21,284 nt of DNA from an uncultured Eubacteriales bacterium (GCA_900556185.1 USNN01000008.1:1-21284), one strand, 5' to 3'. Positions 1 to 7,748 are shown, counted from the stretch's first letter. Numbers and translations are program-made. The notes: generated from the letters alone by a model not told the origin.

Positions 1-96
1 AAAGAACATATATGGCATAGTAATCTTTGTAAATTTAGCAAAGCCATTAGCACCATCTACATCTGCTGCCTCATACAACTCCATAGGTATATAAGT
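1..96 (-). CDS. ABC sugar-transporter permease fragment (EAA loop)
   Basis: Reading the minus strand from about position 96 to the window edge gives an open frame ending in the hallmark EAA loop of sugar ABC permeases of the MalF/UgpA type: IPMELYEAADVDGA (about 90-49), then FTKITMPYMFF. In that family the EAA loop (EAAxxDGA...F..I..P) docks the membrane permease onto its ATPase, and binding-protein-dependent sugar uptake is the expected role. The frame differs from that of the glycosyltransferase fusion whose stop is at 71-73, so the two overlap by about 25 bases. The permease has no visible start and its upstream two thirds are missing, so this is a fragment at a junction, not a complete gene. 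It could be a real recombination remnant or an assembly join. The motif match is good, but only about 30 residues are visible. Confidence 0.5.
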
Positions 97-1972
97 CGCT
101 ATTAGATTTAATATCCGCAAATACATTATTGAAGTTTTCACGGCATACATCGTCTGCGTCAAAAAAGGTTACATACTTACCTTTTGCAATCTTTAGCCCT
201 TCATTTCTAGCAGAAGATACCCCACCGTTTTCTTTGTTTATGATGTGAACATTCTCTAAACCTTTAAAGTTGTTTAGTTTAGTTAAACTACTATCCGTAG
301 AGCCATCGTTTACTGCAATTACCTCATAAGAATAACCTTCTAAATTTTTCAATATTGAGTTTATGCAATCTTCAATATAATTTTCTGCATTATAAACTGG
401 AATTATTATAGATAGTTCACATTCATATTCTTTATTGTCACCATTCGCTTCACTAGTTAACTCACATGATGCCATCTTGGTTGAAAAACCCGCGTCATCT
501 TTAGTTACTGAATATGCTAGCATTATTACCAATATGTATAGCCTATAAGAAAACAAGTTATCTAGCCCACACATCATAAACGCCATTATGCCTAATGGTA
601 TAAATATAGAATACCAATCTATCTTTTTAAAATTTTTAGATTCTTTTAAATACAACAACGCAAGTATTAATAGCAACAATATTCCAAATGCACCAAGAAA
701 GTAAAAACACTGCAATATGGTGTTATGTATAGCAATTTCGGGATTACCCAAATATGATGAGCCAACGCCAACACCAAAGACCATAGTTTTAAAATCTTTT
801 GTGTATTCTTTTATATAAATTTTCCAAATCTGACTTCTACCCGTTGTTATATCTTTCAACTTGTCTTCTATTTCTGAAGTGTTTCCAGATGTGTTATCAC
901 CAACCTCTACACTACCACCAGTGGTGTTTCCGCTATTATCCTTTGAACCTTCAATTTGATAATCTGATTCAATATTTCCATAATACCCTTGGTTGGTAAT
1001 TCTGTCATACAAAAATACAGTATGTTTGTAGCACGCTAAAAATGGTAATAATAGTGCAAGTATTATTCCAGCAAGTGATAAAAATAATTTTTTACTCTTT
1101 TTGAAACGCAAAATATACAAAAGAACAAAACACAAGATGCAAACCAAATAAACTATCAAGTAACTTTTTGAATCACTTGTAATACCCAAGCACGCCAAGA
1201 AGAACACTACTGGATAAAACAAATAGCCAATTTTATTAGTTAAAAACAACTTCATAAAACAAGCAATTAATAATAAAATTTCTAGAGCAAAATAGTTTGG
1301 ATCCCTTGACAAAGACTGATACCTAAATGTTGTTACACTATAATTTGTAAATCTTTGAACAAACAATTGTAGTCTTGGAGATACATCTATAAACAGTGAA
1401 ACTATAAACGCAAATAATACGCCGTAAAATAAAAACAAAGTTAAATTTTTAAAATTAAGTTCGTCTTTGTAATAAAAGATTAAATATGAAGCCACCAAAA
1501 CAACACCAATTGGCAATAAATTATCAAAATTAAATGGACCAATTGGCAATAATAAATACACCCCAACAACTGCAGTAGCTATGGTTATTACCCAATTTAT
1601 TTTTTTTCGTTTTTTAATTAAATCAATAACTAGTCTTACGGCAGTTTTACCAACAAAAGCAAGCAGTAGCCATATAGAAAAGAACAGTTGCGTTGGGTCG
1701 TACCTAAAAATATTATAAAATGGTAATAACAAAACTAAATAATAAAATGACTTTATATCTCTTTCAAGTAAGACAAAAATTAGCCCAACACCCAGTGCCA
1801 CATAGGCAAAAGGTGCCCAGACTATAGATAATGATATAAGCAAGCACAAAATAACACACCTATAAAAAATGTGTTTTTCAGTGCCCGAAAAATACAACGA
1901 ATCACAAAATTCGTTTTTTAAATTATTAACCCCTTTTTTCAATTTTATTTTTGCGGTATTCTCCGTATTCAC
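71..1972 (-). CDS. O-antigen-ligase-like membrane protein fused to a truncated GT2 glycosyltransferase domain
   Basis: The protein has 633 residues and a GTG start, chosen because GGGGAG lies 8 bases upstream and the preceding gene's stop is only 2 bases away. Residues about 35-490 are a polytopic membrane domain of the Wzy/WaaL (O-antigen ligase) type. It carries RDPNYFA (223-229), a hydrophilic Gly/Asn/Ser-rich outer loop (about 330-375), then GRSQIW (378-383) and HNTILQ (416-421), which resemble the family's loop signatures. Such enzymes polymerise or transfer lipid-linked glycans outside the membrane. Residues 519-633 form the nucleotide-binding half of a GT2 (GT-A) transferase, with SIIIPVYNAE, NDGS (555-558) and DADD (605-608, metal/nucleotide-binding). 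GT2 domains normally continue for at least another 100 residues, but here a stop follows YGVV, and the DNA then reads as an ABC permease in another frame. The ligase part looks intact. The GT2 part is probably inactive or incomplete. Confidence 0.8.
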   Translation of the reverse strand: MNTENTAKIKLKKGVNNLKNEFCDSLYFSGTEKHIFYRCVILCLLISLSIVWAPFAYVALGVGLIFVLLERDIKSFYYLVLLLPFYNIFRYDPTQLFFSIWLLLAFVGKTAVRLVIDLIKKRKKINWVITIATAVVGVYLLLPIGPFNFDNLLPIGVVLVASYLIFYYKDELNFKNLTLFLFYGVLFAFIVSLFIDVSPRLQLFVQRFTNYSVTTFRYQSLSRDPNYFALEILLLIACFMKLFLTNKIGYLFYPVVFFLACLGITSDSKSYLIVYLVCILCFVLLYILRFKKSKKLFLSLAGIILALLLPFLACYKHTVFLYDRITNQGYYGNIESDYQIEGSKDNSGNTTGGSVEVGDNTSGNTSEIEDKLKDITTGRSQIWKIYIKEYTKDFKTMVFGVGVGSSYLGNPEIAIHNTILQCFYFLGAFGILLLLILALLYLKESKNFKKIDWYSIFIPLGIMAFMMCGLDNLFSYRLYILVIMLAYSVTKDDAGFSTKMASCELTSEANGDNKEYECELSIIIPVYNAENYIEDCINSILKNLEGYSYEVIAVNDGSTDSSLTKLNNFKGLENVHIINKENGGVSSARNEGLKIAKGKYVTFFDADDVCRENFNNVFADIKSNSDLYTYGVV

Positions 1973-1974
1973 AA

Positions 1975-3096
1975 TTATATCTCCCCGTAGATTTTTTCCA
2001 TTTGAGCCAAGACGGTCTCAAGTGAAAAGTTTTGAATATAATTTTTGTTTCGTTCGCCATAGGCTTTGCAAAGTTCTGGGTTTGTAGACAACTCATCTAT
2101 TGCCCCCGTAAAGGCATTGGTATCGGTTGGCGAAACCAAAATACCGCCTTCGTTATCCCCTATTAGGTCCACGTTGCCACGAATTTTAGACCCAACAACT
2201 GGTAACGAATACGCCATTGCTTCCATCATCGCCTTGCTTAACCCCTCTCTATAAGAAGGCATAAGGTAACAATCTATAGAATTTAAGATATTTGGAATAT
2301 CCTTTCTATAGCCTAAGAACTTCACCCTACTAGATAGGTTTAACTTTTCAATTCTTTTAATGTATTCTTTTTCTAGTGGACCTTTGCCACAAATTAAATA
2401 CTTAATATTTTTATTTTTTGTGTTTGCCACTGCATCAATTAGCCTTAGCGTGTTTTTGTTTTTATTAAGTTCCCCAACTGATGCAACCACAAAGTCGTCT
2501 TCTGTTAGTCCTAACGTTTTTCTAAAGGCAACTCGGTCAAAATTTTCATCTGGCTTATATTTAGAAAAATCTACACCAATACCATTAATTTTGAAGACCT
2601 TTTTTGCCTTAAACTTTTTGCTAGCTTGATAATCTTCTTCATTCATGGTAACTAAAACGGTTGTAAATTTAGAACAATACTTTTCAATTGATTTATATAT
2701 AAGTTTATTTTTAAGCGGTGCACCTTTATAAAAATGAAAGCCGTGTGCCGTGTATAAGCATGGCAATTTATATTTTTTAGCAATCATTCTGCCCATAAAC
2801 CCACCTACTGGTTGCAAGCAGTCTATAAGGTCAAACTTTTCTTCTTTTGCAAGTTTTTTTAGTTGGTTATACCCTTTTAATAGTTTTGGGTTGAATGGGT
2901 TTCTGGTTAGATATATATCGTGCATAATAGCACCAGTTGCGTTTGCAATATTTTCAAAATGCTCAGACCTACGGTTGCAAGCACAATGCACAATTGCCCC
3001 CATCTTTTGCATTTGAATTATATGTGGTATCATAAAGTTTCCAATCATATCATCGGTTGTAGATACGATTAAAACTTTTTTATTATTTAGTTCCAT
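1975..3096 (-). CDS. GT4-family glycosyltransferase (EPS/capsule type)
   Basis: The protein has 373 residues, a normal length for a GT-B glycosyltransferase. The N-terminal Rossmann half (about 6-170) includes TAHGFHFYKGAP (116-127), and LIYKSIEKYCSKFTTVLVTMN continues a pattern typical of EPS/capsule transferases related to CapM/EpsD/PglA. The C-terminal half has SVGELNKNKN (206-215), GKGP (237-240) and the retaining E-x7-E motif, REGLSKAMMEAM with E284 and E292, which binds the donor nucleotide-sugar. It should act in the cytosol at the membrane face, adding a sugar to an undecaprenyl-linked glycan. The ATG start has GGAG 5 bases upstream. It is first in a two-gene minus-strand operon, driven by the promoter at 3124-3152 and followed 2 bases later by the ligase/GT2 gene. 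The sugar specificity cannot be told from sequence. Confidence 0.88.
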   Translation of the reverse strand: MELNNKKVLIVSTTDDMIGNFMIPHIIQMQKMGAIVHCACNRRSEHFENIANATGAIMHDIYLTRNPFNPKLLKGYNQLKKLAKEEKFDLIDCLQPVGGFMGRMIAKKYKLPCLYTAHGFHFYKGAPLKNKLIYKSIEKYCSKFTTVLVTMNEEDYQASKKFKAKKVFKINGIGVDFSKYKPDENFDRVAFRKTLGLTEDDFVVASVGELNKNKNTLRLIDAVANTKNKNIKYLICGKGPLEKEYIKRIEKLNLSSRVKFLGYRKDIPNILNSIDCYLMPSYREGLSKAMMEAMAYSLPVVGSKIRGNVDLIGDNEGGILVSPTDTNAFTGAIDELSTNPELCKAYGERNKNYIQNFSLETVLAQMEKIYGEI

Positions 3097-3123
3097 ATTT
3101 TCTCCAAATAGTGATTTAATACA

Positions 3124-3152
3124 ATTTTATCACACAAGCGGGGATGGTGCAA
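3124..3152 (-). promoter_or_regulatory. Promoter of the GT4/ligase operon
   Basis: On the minus strand TTGCAC (3152-3147) and TAAAAT (3129-3124) are separated by exactly 17 bases, a good sigma-A-type promoter. The predicted start near 3117 leaves a leader of about 20 bases that holds the GGAG site before the ATG at 3096. It lies back to back with the uppP promoter. Confidence 0.65.
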
Positions 3153-3251
3153 GAAAAAATGCAGTTCTTCGTTTAATTTATATAAATTAAGTGGTTTATG
3201 TCGAACCAAGGCAAATAAAATTACACCTCAAAAATTAGCGGTTCAAAAAAA

Positions 3252-3280
3252 TTGCCAAGACGCATAAATTTAAGTATAAT
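3252..3280 (+). promoter_or_regulatory. Promoter of uppP
   Basis: TTGCCA (3252-3257), a 17-base spacer and a perfect TATAAT (3275-3280) form a near-consensus sigma-A promoter. The TTG at 3252 is therefore better explained as the -35 box than as a start codon. The predicted transcript start (about 3286-3288) falls inside or next to the AAGGAG at 3284-3289, so the leader would be very short and begin with GGAG. Confidence 0.7.
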
Positions 3281-3299
3281 TAAAAGGAGACTAAACATT

Positions 3300-4073
3300 G
3301 TGGACATAATAATTGCAATAATACTTGGGTTAATTCAAGGCTTAACCGAGTTTTTACCTGTATCTAGCAGTGGGCACCTTGCCTTGTTTGAAAGCATTTT
3401 TAAAACAGAAAATAACTTGTTTTTGTCGGTATGCTTGCACTTTGGAACCTTAATCAGTGTGGTGGTATATTACTTTAAAGACCTAGTTAATTTATGTAAA
3501 CCCCAAAACCACAAAACGGTGCTAAGTTTAATAATTTCGTGTTTACCTGCCGTGTTTGTAATGCTACTCCTAAAAGATTTTGTGAGCAATTTATTTGACG
3601 ACACAAAATTTTTATGTTTTGGTTTTTTAATTACCGCCCTTATTTTATTTACTATAAGTTTAGTCAACAAAAACCTAATAAAAAAACAAAATATAACCCA
3701 CAAAACCGCCCTACTTATGGGTCTTACGCAAGCAGTTGCAATCTTCCCTGGCATAAGCCGAAGCGGGTCTACCATTTTTGGTGGCGTGGTGCTTAGCGGA
3801 GCAGACGGCAAAACCTCGGCGGACTTTTCGTTTTTAATGAGTATTCCAATAATACTTGGGTCGGTGGTTTTTGAGTTTGCATCGGTAGATTTTGCAAACA
3901 TTAATATTTTAGCAATTATTTGCGGGGTTATTAGTGCGTTTTTATCTGGCTTATTTGCCATTAAAATTATGGTTAAAATAACATCCAAATGCAACTTTAA
4001 ATATTTTGGAATATATATGTTAATTATTAGTTTAATAACCTTTATTAATAGTTTTGTTTACCCAATTTGGTAA
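3300..4073 (+). CDS. uppP: Undecaprenyl-diphosphatase (UppP/BacA family)
   Basis: This polytopic membrane phosphatase removes one phosphate from undecaprenyl diphosphate, so the C55 carrier can be reused for peptidoglycan and surface polysaccharides. It is also the classic bacitracin-resistance determinant. The protein has 257 residues from the GTG at 3300. That start places the conserved N terminus (IIIAIILGLIQGLTEFLP) at residue 3, has AAGGAG 10 bases upstream, and avoids an upstream TTG that is part of the promoter. Motif 1 is Q13-xxx-E17 followed by PVSSSGH (20-26). Motif 2 is PGISRSGST (150-158) with the catalytic-type R154. Several hydrophobic helices fill the rest, and the length matches the family. 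The next gene on the same strand is an O-antigen-ligase-like protein 66 bases downstream, so carrier recycling and glycan polymerisation are probably co-transcribed. Confidence 0.93.
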   Translation: MDIIIAIILGLIQGLTEFLPVSSSGHLALFESIFKTENNLFLSVCLHFGTLISVVVYYFKDLVNLCKPQNHKTVLSLIISCLPAVFVMLLLKDFVSNLFDDTKFLCFGFLITALILFTISLVNKNLIKKQNITHKTALLMGLTQAVAIFPGISRSGSTIFGGVVLSGADGKTSADFSFLMSIPIILGSVVFEFASVDFANINILAIICGVISAFLSGLFAIKIMVKITSKCNFKYFGIYMLIISLITFINSFVYPIW

Positions 4074-4139
4074 CTATTTTTATTATTTAACAAGGGTTAA
4101 AATATTGTTAAAACCCCAATTTAACTAAAGGATAAAAGT

Positions 4140-5537
4140 ATGAAAATTAATCTTACGAAAAACTTAAAAACATACACTGGGCTACACTCATCAGTATTCA
4201 GTGCCTATTTTTTAGCACTTGCCCCAATTCTTGCAATGCTTGGGTCGGTCATCTCATTTTTAATAGTGGGGGATGTTACCACCATAGGTTTGCTTTCTAG
4301 ATACATTTATGTATACTTTTTTGTGTTTATAATATTATTCTTGGCGGTAGACCTATATAGTTTAATAATACATGACCGAAAGATAGACCCCACCCCGCTA
4401 AAACTAAAACACACACCTGAAGTTATTTTGTTAATGTGTTTTTTAGGTTACATCATTATTGCCACTCTTCTTCAACTACTTGTGTTTAAGCACAGTTACG
4501 CATTTACCACAAGTGTATCCAAGTACAACGTTCAAGAAGGCTTGTTTGCATATATTGTATACGCCATCTGCTTTTTTGTGGCTTACACCGTATGCGATAA
4601 AGAAATTACAAAAAACATTTTAAAAACATTTGGGCTTGTTAGTTTAGTGGTTGGCTTGTTCGCTATTATAGACCCAACTGCAAAACTATGGATACACTCA
4701 GTTCATAACACAAACTGGGCAAGTATGTTTATAAACAGCAACCACTTTGGTTATTACCTAGCACTTGCCACCCCGCTATTTGCTATGGGTATTGTGTTTA
4801 GTAAAAAAACCTACGCTAAAGTTGTTTCTATTGTGGGCTACATATTTTTGTGCTTTATTAGTATGTATTGCGACACATTTGGAAGCCTACTTGCAATTTT
4901 TGCGGGGCTAATATTACTTCCATTTATTATGTGGTGGTTTAAAAAGAAGTTTGACTATAAAACACTAATACCGCTTGGAATTTTCGTGGTTGTAAGTTTT
5001 TTAGCCATACCGTTTGCAAAATATTTAAGCACTACCTACCGCTCGTTTTTTGCTCAGATTGGCGGGCTGGTTAAAGACTTTTTTACAATTACCAAAGACC
5101 CAACCAGCGAAGTAGCCGAAAAGGCAGGCACAAACCGATGGGGCTTGTGGCTAAAAGCCTTCAATGAAGTTAAAGATAGCCCACTAATTGGCACTGGAAA
5201 TGTGTATTTAAGACCACACAACGAATACCTTCAATTTGCCCAAGTATGGGGTATACCAAGCGTCCTTATATATTTAAGTGCAATTATTGTAATATTGGCT
5301 AAATCGGTTAAATATCGGGCTAAAATATCTAATCTTACATTGGTTTTACTATTTATGTCGTGCGTTTATTGGGTATCTGCCTTTTTTGGCAACACAATGC
5401 CACACACCACCCCACTATACTTGCTTATTTTAGGCTTACTAATAAGGCAACTTAACCTAGATATTTTAAACTCAAAAACGCCAACAAATTTAGCCACAAT
5501 TGAACCAACCGAAAAAGCCCCAGAAACACCCAACTAA
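4140..5537 (+). CDS. O-antigen ligase family (Wzy_C-like) membrane protein
   Basis: The protein has 465 residues with about ten or more hydrophobic segments. The family-type signatures are HNTNWASMFINSNHFGYYL (189-207), then a large extracytoplasmic loop (about 296-365) with TNRWGLWLKAF (331-341) and RPHNEYLQ (358-365). In WaaL/Wzy/PglL-type proteins this loop carries the residues that transfer or polymerise lipid-linked glycan. The ATG start has AAAGGA 7 bases upstream. It follows uppP by 66 bases with no promoter or terminator visible between them, and a strong terminator follows at 5557-5587. In a Gram-positive cell the likely job is exopolysaccharide polymerisation or attachment of glycan to a wall or protein acceptor. 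Ligase and polymerase cannot be told apart by sequence. Confidence 0.8.
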   Translation: MKINLTKNLKTYTGLHSSVFSAYFLALAPILAMLGSVISFLIVGDVTTIGLLSRYIYVYFFVFIILFLAVDLYSLIIHDRKIDPTPLKLKHTPEVILLMCFLGYIIIATLLQLLVFKHSYAFTTSVSKYNVQEGLFAYIVYAICFFVAYTVCDKEITKNILKTFGLVSLVVGLFAIIDPTAKLWIHSVHNTNWASMFINSNHFGYYLALATPLFAMGIVFSKKTYAKVVSIVGYIFLCFISMYCDTFGSLLAIFAGLILLPFIMWWFKKKFDYKTLIPLGIFVVVSFLAIPFAKYLSTTYRSFFAQIGGLVKDFFTITKDPTSEVAEKAGTNRWGLWLKAFNEVKDSPLIGTGNVYLRPHNEYLQFAQVWGIPSVLIYLSAIIVILAKSVKYRAKISNLTLVLLFMSCVYWVSAFFGNTMPHTTPLYLLILGLLIRQLNLDILNSKTPTNLATIEPTEKAPETPN

Positions 5538-5556
5538 ACCAAATACTTATAAATTG

Positions 5557-5587
5557 AAAAAGCAGACTACAATTAGTCTGCTTTTTT
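5557..5587. terminator. Bidirectional terminator between the ligase gene and the rloB-like gene
   Basis: AGCAGACTA (5561-5569), loop CAAT, TAGTCTGCT (5574-5582), with flanking A4 and T6 runs that extend the stem and supply a U tract on both strands. It serves the plus-strand ligase gene and the convergent minus-strand gene. The stop codon of the latter (5588-5586) overlaps the end of the T run. Confidence 0.9.
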
Positions 5588-6236
5588 AAACGTTATATAC
5601 TTTTCTTACACTACTTGCCCACTTTTTAATAGCAGATGGTTCGCCATCTTCTAAGTGACATAATAGTTCAGCAAAATTAGTGCTAGCCTTTTGGCTCCAA
5701 CTTGAACCCAGTAAGCCGATATTCTCTTTCATAACCCTATAATTATCCGCTGTGAGTGAGTTATTAATTTTTTCTTGTTGTTTTTCGGTTGCCCTATACT
5801 CGTCTACACCGAAATATTTTTTAATATGATTAGCGTTGTGTGATTTTAGCCTAGTTTGTAACTTTAGCTTAGCCTTGTGAGATATAACTATCTGCATAGT
5901 ACAAGGGTTACCAAAATACACTATTTTAAATAGGTCTTCGTCGGTTTTTATTCCGTATTGTCTTTTAAGGTTTTCTAAAAGCTTTTCAAACTTTTCATAT
6001 GGTTCGTCGTCTGTATCACAAAATATAAGCACAATATCGTATGCGTCTTTAGAATAAGTATCATGGTAAACCGAGAACACCTTATCTATTCCGCCTGCAT
6101 TAATTGGCTTTATTGCAAAATTACGACTAAACACATTAAGTTCTTTTAGCCTATAAATATAACCCGTTTCTTCATCCCCTTCGCAAACAATGGCAACTTT
6201 GGTTCCACGCTTTAGGGGTGGTAACTTATTTGCCAT
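5586..6236 (-). CDS. RloB-like TOPRIM-type putative nuclease of a two-gene defence system
   Basis: The protein has 216 residues. IVCEGDEETGYIYRL (16-30) with E19, and FCDTDD (72-77) with D74/D76, resemble the acidic EG...DxD arrangement of the RloB/TOPRIM-like family (OLD-type nuclease relatives). GNPCTMQIVISHK (109-121) matches the position of the RloB NPxxE...H segment, but the expected Glu is not obvious. RloB-like proteins pair with an AAA ATPase in AbiL and RloAB abortive-infection modules, and TOPRIM effectors are released by ATPase sensors in PARIS. The ATG has GGAGG 6 bases upstream and overlaps the ATPase gene by 11 bases, so the two are translationally coupled. Family assignment is fairly sure. 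Nuclease activity and antiphage function are inferred. Confidence 0.72.
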   Translation of the reverse strand: MANKLPPLKRGTKVAIVCEGDEETGYIYRLKELNVFSRNFAIKPINAGGIDKVFSVYHDTYSKDAYDIVLIFCDTDDEPYEKFEKLLENLKRQYGIKTDEDLFKIVYFGNPCTMQIVISHKAKLKLQTRLKSHNANHIKKYFGVDEYRATEKQQEKINNSLTADNYRVMKENIGLLGSSWSQKASTNFAELLCHLEDGEPSAIKKWASSVRKVYNV

Positions 6237-7479
6237 TTACAACCTCCATAAGCCATTTTATTAAGTCTGGTTCTGGAAGGTCTGCAAAAACGCCTTTTTT
6301 GTATAGGTCAACAATATCAGACTCTGACCTAACACCAATTTCATCACGTGATTTAAAATCATTAAGTGAATACAAATAGGTTCTATCGGCATCTTTGCTT
6401 GCAAACCAAATCTGTTCTTTTCTTAGTAACTTTTTGCAGTCTAACAAGCAAACATCGTGCGTTGTGAACACCAACTGTCCCTTTGTGTTGGCTTCGCTGT
6501 TATACATACTAACAATCGCACGGGCTAGTTCAAAATGAAGCCCATTATCTAGCTCATCAACAAACAATGTTCCGCCATCTTTAATGTTATCTACAATGTA
6601 ACTAGCTAGTGCTACAATCTTTTTAGTTCCAGTGGAATCAAACGCAACAAAGGGCACCCCCCTACCTTTATGCACACTAATAAGTTTGTGTATATCTGCA
6701 AGATCCGCTCCTTCCAACACTTTTTCTGGTGGAGCCATTTGGGTCCCTTCTAATCTTCCAACATTAACACGAACCTTATCCGAATATCCAAACTTTTCAA
6801 TTTCTAGATCGGCTCTTTTTATAAAGTCTACTATCTCTTTTACATTACTGCTATTTCGTTTTAATTCGTCTATTGTTCTGCTTATTGGAATATTGGTTAA
6901 CTTAACTACCTGCACCCTTGTTGCAAAATAAACAAAAGTATTTTTTAGTTTGTCTACTTTGGGGAAAGACGCAGTGTTGGCTGTATGTAAAACAATATTG
7001 GTGTTAGATAAGTTTGGAAGCAATTCTTTAAACTTTGTATTTTCACACTCATAAATGTTGTTTATAGTGTCTTTTAAGATTAGCACCTTTTTTCTATTTT
7101 TATTTTCGATATCAAATGTAGAATAGTTTTCGTAAACATATTCCCGCTTTTCGGTATCAAACTTAAAATCAAACGAGAAACCAAATCCATCTGATATAAA
7201 CGAAACACCCAAAGATACTATCGAGTTATTATAAAAAATATTAGGATGAAATATAATTGGCTCGTTTATTAAAACACTTCTTATCGTATCTACCGCATCA
7301 ATAATGCAAGTTTTGCCCACATTATTTTTGCCATAAATACCTGCCGATTTTAGCACATTATACTTACCCAAAGTCACATAGTTCGTGAACAATTTTTTGT
7401 TTCTTGCGTCGGCTTCTAGGTTTAGTTCTACCTTTTCATTAAACGCCTTGTAATTTTCTATTCTTAAACTTGTAATCAT
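6226..7479 (-). CDS. RloA-like AAA/ABC-type ATPase (AbiL/PARIS-like sensor)
   Basis: The protein has 417 residues. The start MITSLRIENYKAF is typical of SMC-like/AAA_15/AAA_21 ATPases. Walker A is GKNNVGKT (50-57). A signature-like segment, DSTGTKKIVALA (281-292), replaces LSGGQ. Walker B is LFVDELD (305-311), with the catalytic acidic residue at E309, and the switch histidine lies in TTHD (H341). The C-terminal SLNDFKSRDE...DLYKKGVFADLP (371-402) matches the tail of RloA-type proteins usually found with RloB. The expected role is an ATP-dependent sensor or cage that controls the downstream effector. The ATG has AAGGGGAG just upstream. A near-consensus promoter at 7601-7629 and a structured leader of about 115 bases precede it. 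Genes on both sides are envelope genes, so the pair looks like an inserted accessory module, although no mobile-element ends were found. Confidence 0.82.
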   Translation of the reverse strand: MITSLRIENYKAFNEKVELNLEADARNKKLFTNYVTLGKYNVLKSAGIYGKNNVGKTCIIDAVDTIRSVLINEPIIFHPNIFYNNSIVSLGVSFISDGFGFSFDFKFDTEKREYVYENYSTFDIENKNRKKVLILKDTINNIYECENTKFKELLPNLSNTNIVLHTANTASFPKVDKLKNTFVYFATRVQVVKLTNIPISRTIDELKRNSSNVKEIVDFIKRADLEIEKFGYSDKVRVNVGRLEGTQMAPPEKVLEGADLADIHKLISVHKGRGVPFVAFDSTGTKKIVALASYIVDNIKDGGTLFVDELDNGLHFELARAIVSMYNSEANTKGQLVFTTHDVCLLDCKKLLRKEQIWFASKDADRTYLYSLNDFKSRDEIGVRSESDIVDLYKKGVFADLPEPDLIKWLMEVVNGK

Positions 7480-7519
7480 AAATCTCCCCTTTTAATTATA
7501 TGATTAATTTTTGCAATTT

Positions 7520-7594
7520 GTGCGGATTTTATGCACGAATGTTATAAATTTAACCGTAAATTGGGCTATTTTTATATTTTTGCCACCAATTTAC
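7520..7594 (-). promoter_or_regulatory. Structured leader of the rloA/rloB-like operon
   Basis: GTAAATTGG (7556-7564) and its exact inverse CCAATTTAC (7586-7594) enclose 21 bases. The outer edge coincides with the predicted transcript start, so this is either a 5' RNA hairpin or an operator. A second short dyad, GTGC (7520-7523) and GCAC (7533-7536), follows. The rest of 7480-7825 holds only the promoter and the hairpin at 7715-7748, with no gene. Confidence 0.45.
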
Positions 7595-7600
7595 ACCACA

Positions 7601-7629
7601 ATAATATCATATAGGTGTGTTAAAGTCAA
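7601..7629 (-). promoter_or_regulatory. Promoter of the rloA/rloB-like operon
   Basis: On the minus strand TTGACT (7629-7624), 17 bases, then TATTAT (7606-7601) form a near-consensus sigma-A promoter. The predicted transcript start is near 7594. That would give a leader of about 115 bases before the ATPase start at 7479, unusually long for this window. Confidence 0.75.
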
Positions 7630-7714
7630 TAATTATTGTCATATTTTACATTTAATACCACTATACCTGCTAGTTCACTCAACGCCCTACTATAATTTTC
7701 TTGTAAAAAGCAAT

Positions 7715-7748
7715 GCCCCTAGGAAGTTTCTTTACACTTCCTAGGGGC
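7715..7748 (-). terminator. Strong hairpin, probable terminator of the SipW-like gene
   Basis: GCCCCTAGGAAGT (7715-7727), an 8-base loop, then ACTTCCTAGGGGC (7736-7748) form a perfect 13-bp stem. It lies about 80 bases beyond the stop of the minus-strand SipW-like gene. On that strand it is followed by ATTGCTTTTT, so the U run starts five bases after the stem, which is weaker than a classic terminator. No gene ends here on the plus strand. An isolated palindromic element is the alternative. Confidence 0.55.

Noticed and set aside
3252..3299. Longer UppP start at the TTG at 3252
   Set aside because: That TTG is the -35 box of a near-consensus promoter, the extra residues are not family-like, and the GTG at 3300 fits the conserved N terminus.
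3470..3994. Minus-strand frame of 174 codons inside uppP
   Set aside because: It is a shadow of a clearly conserved membrane-protein gene, without motifs or ribosome site.
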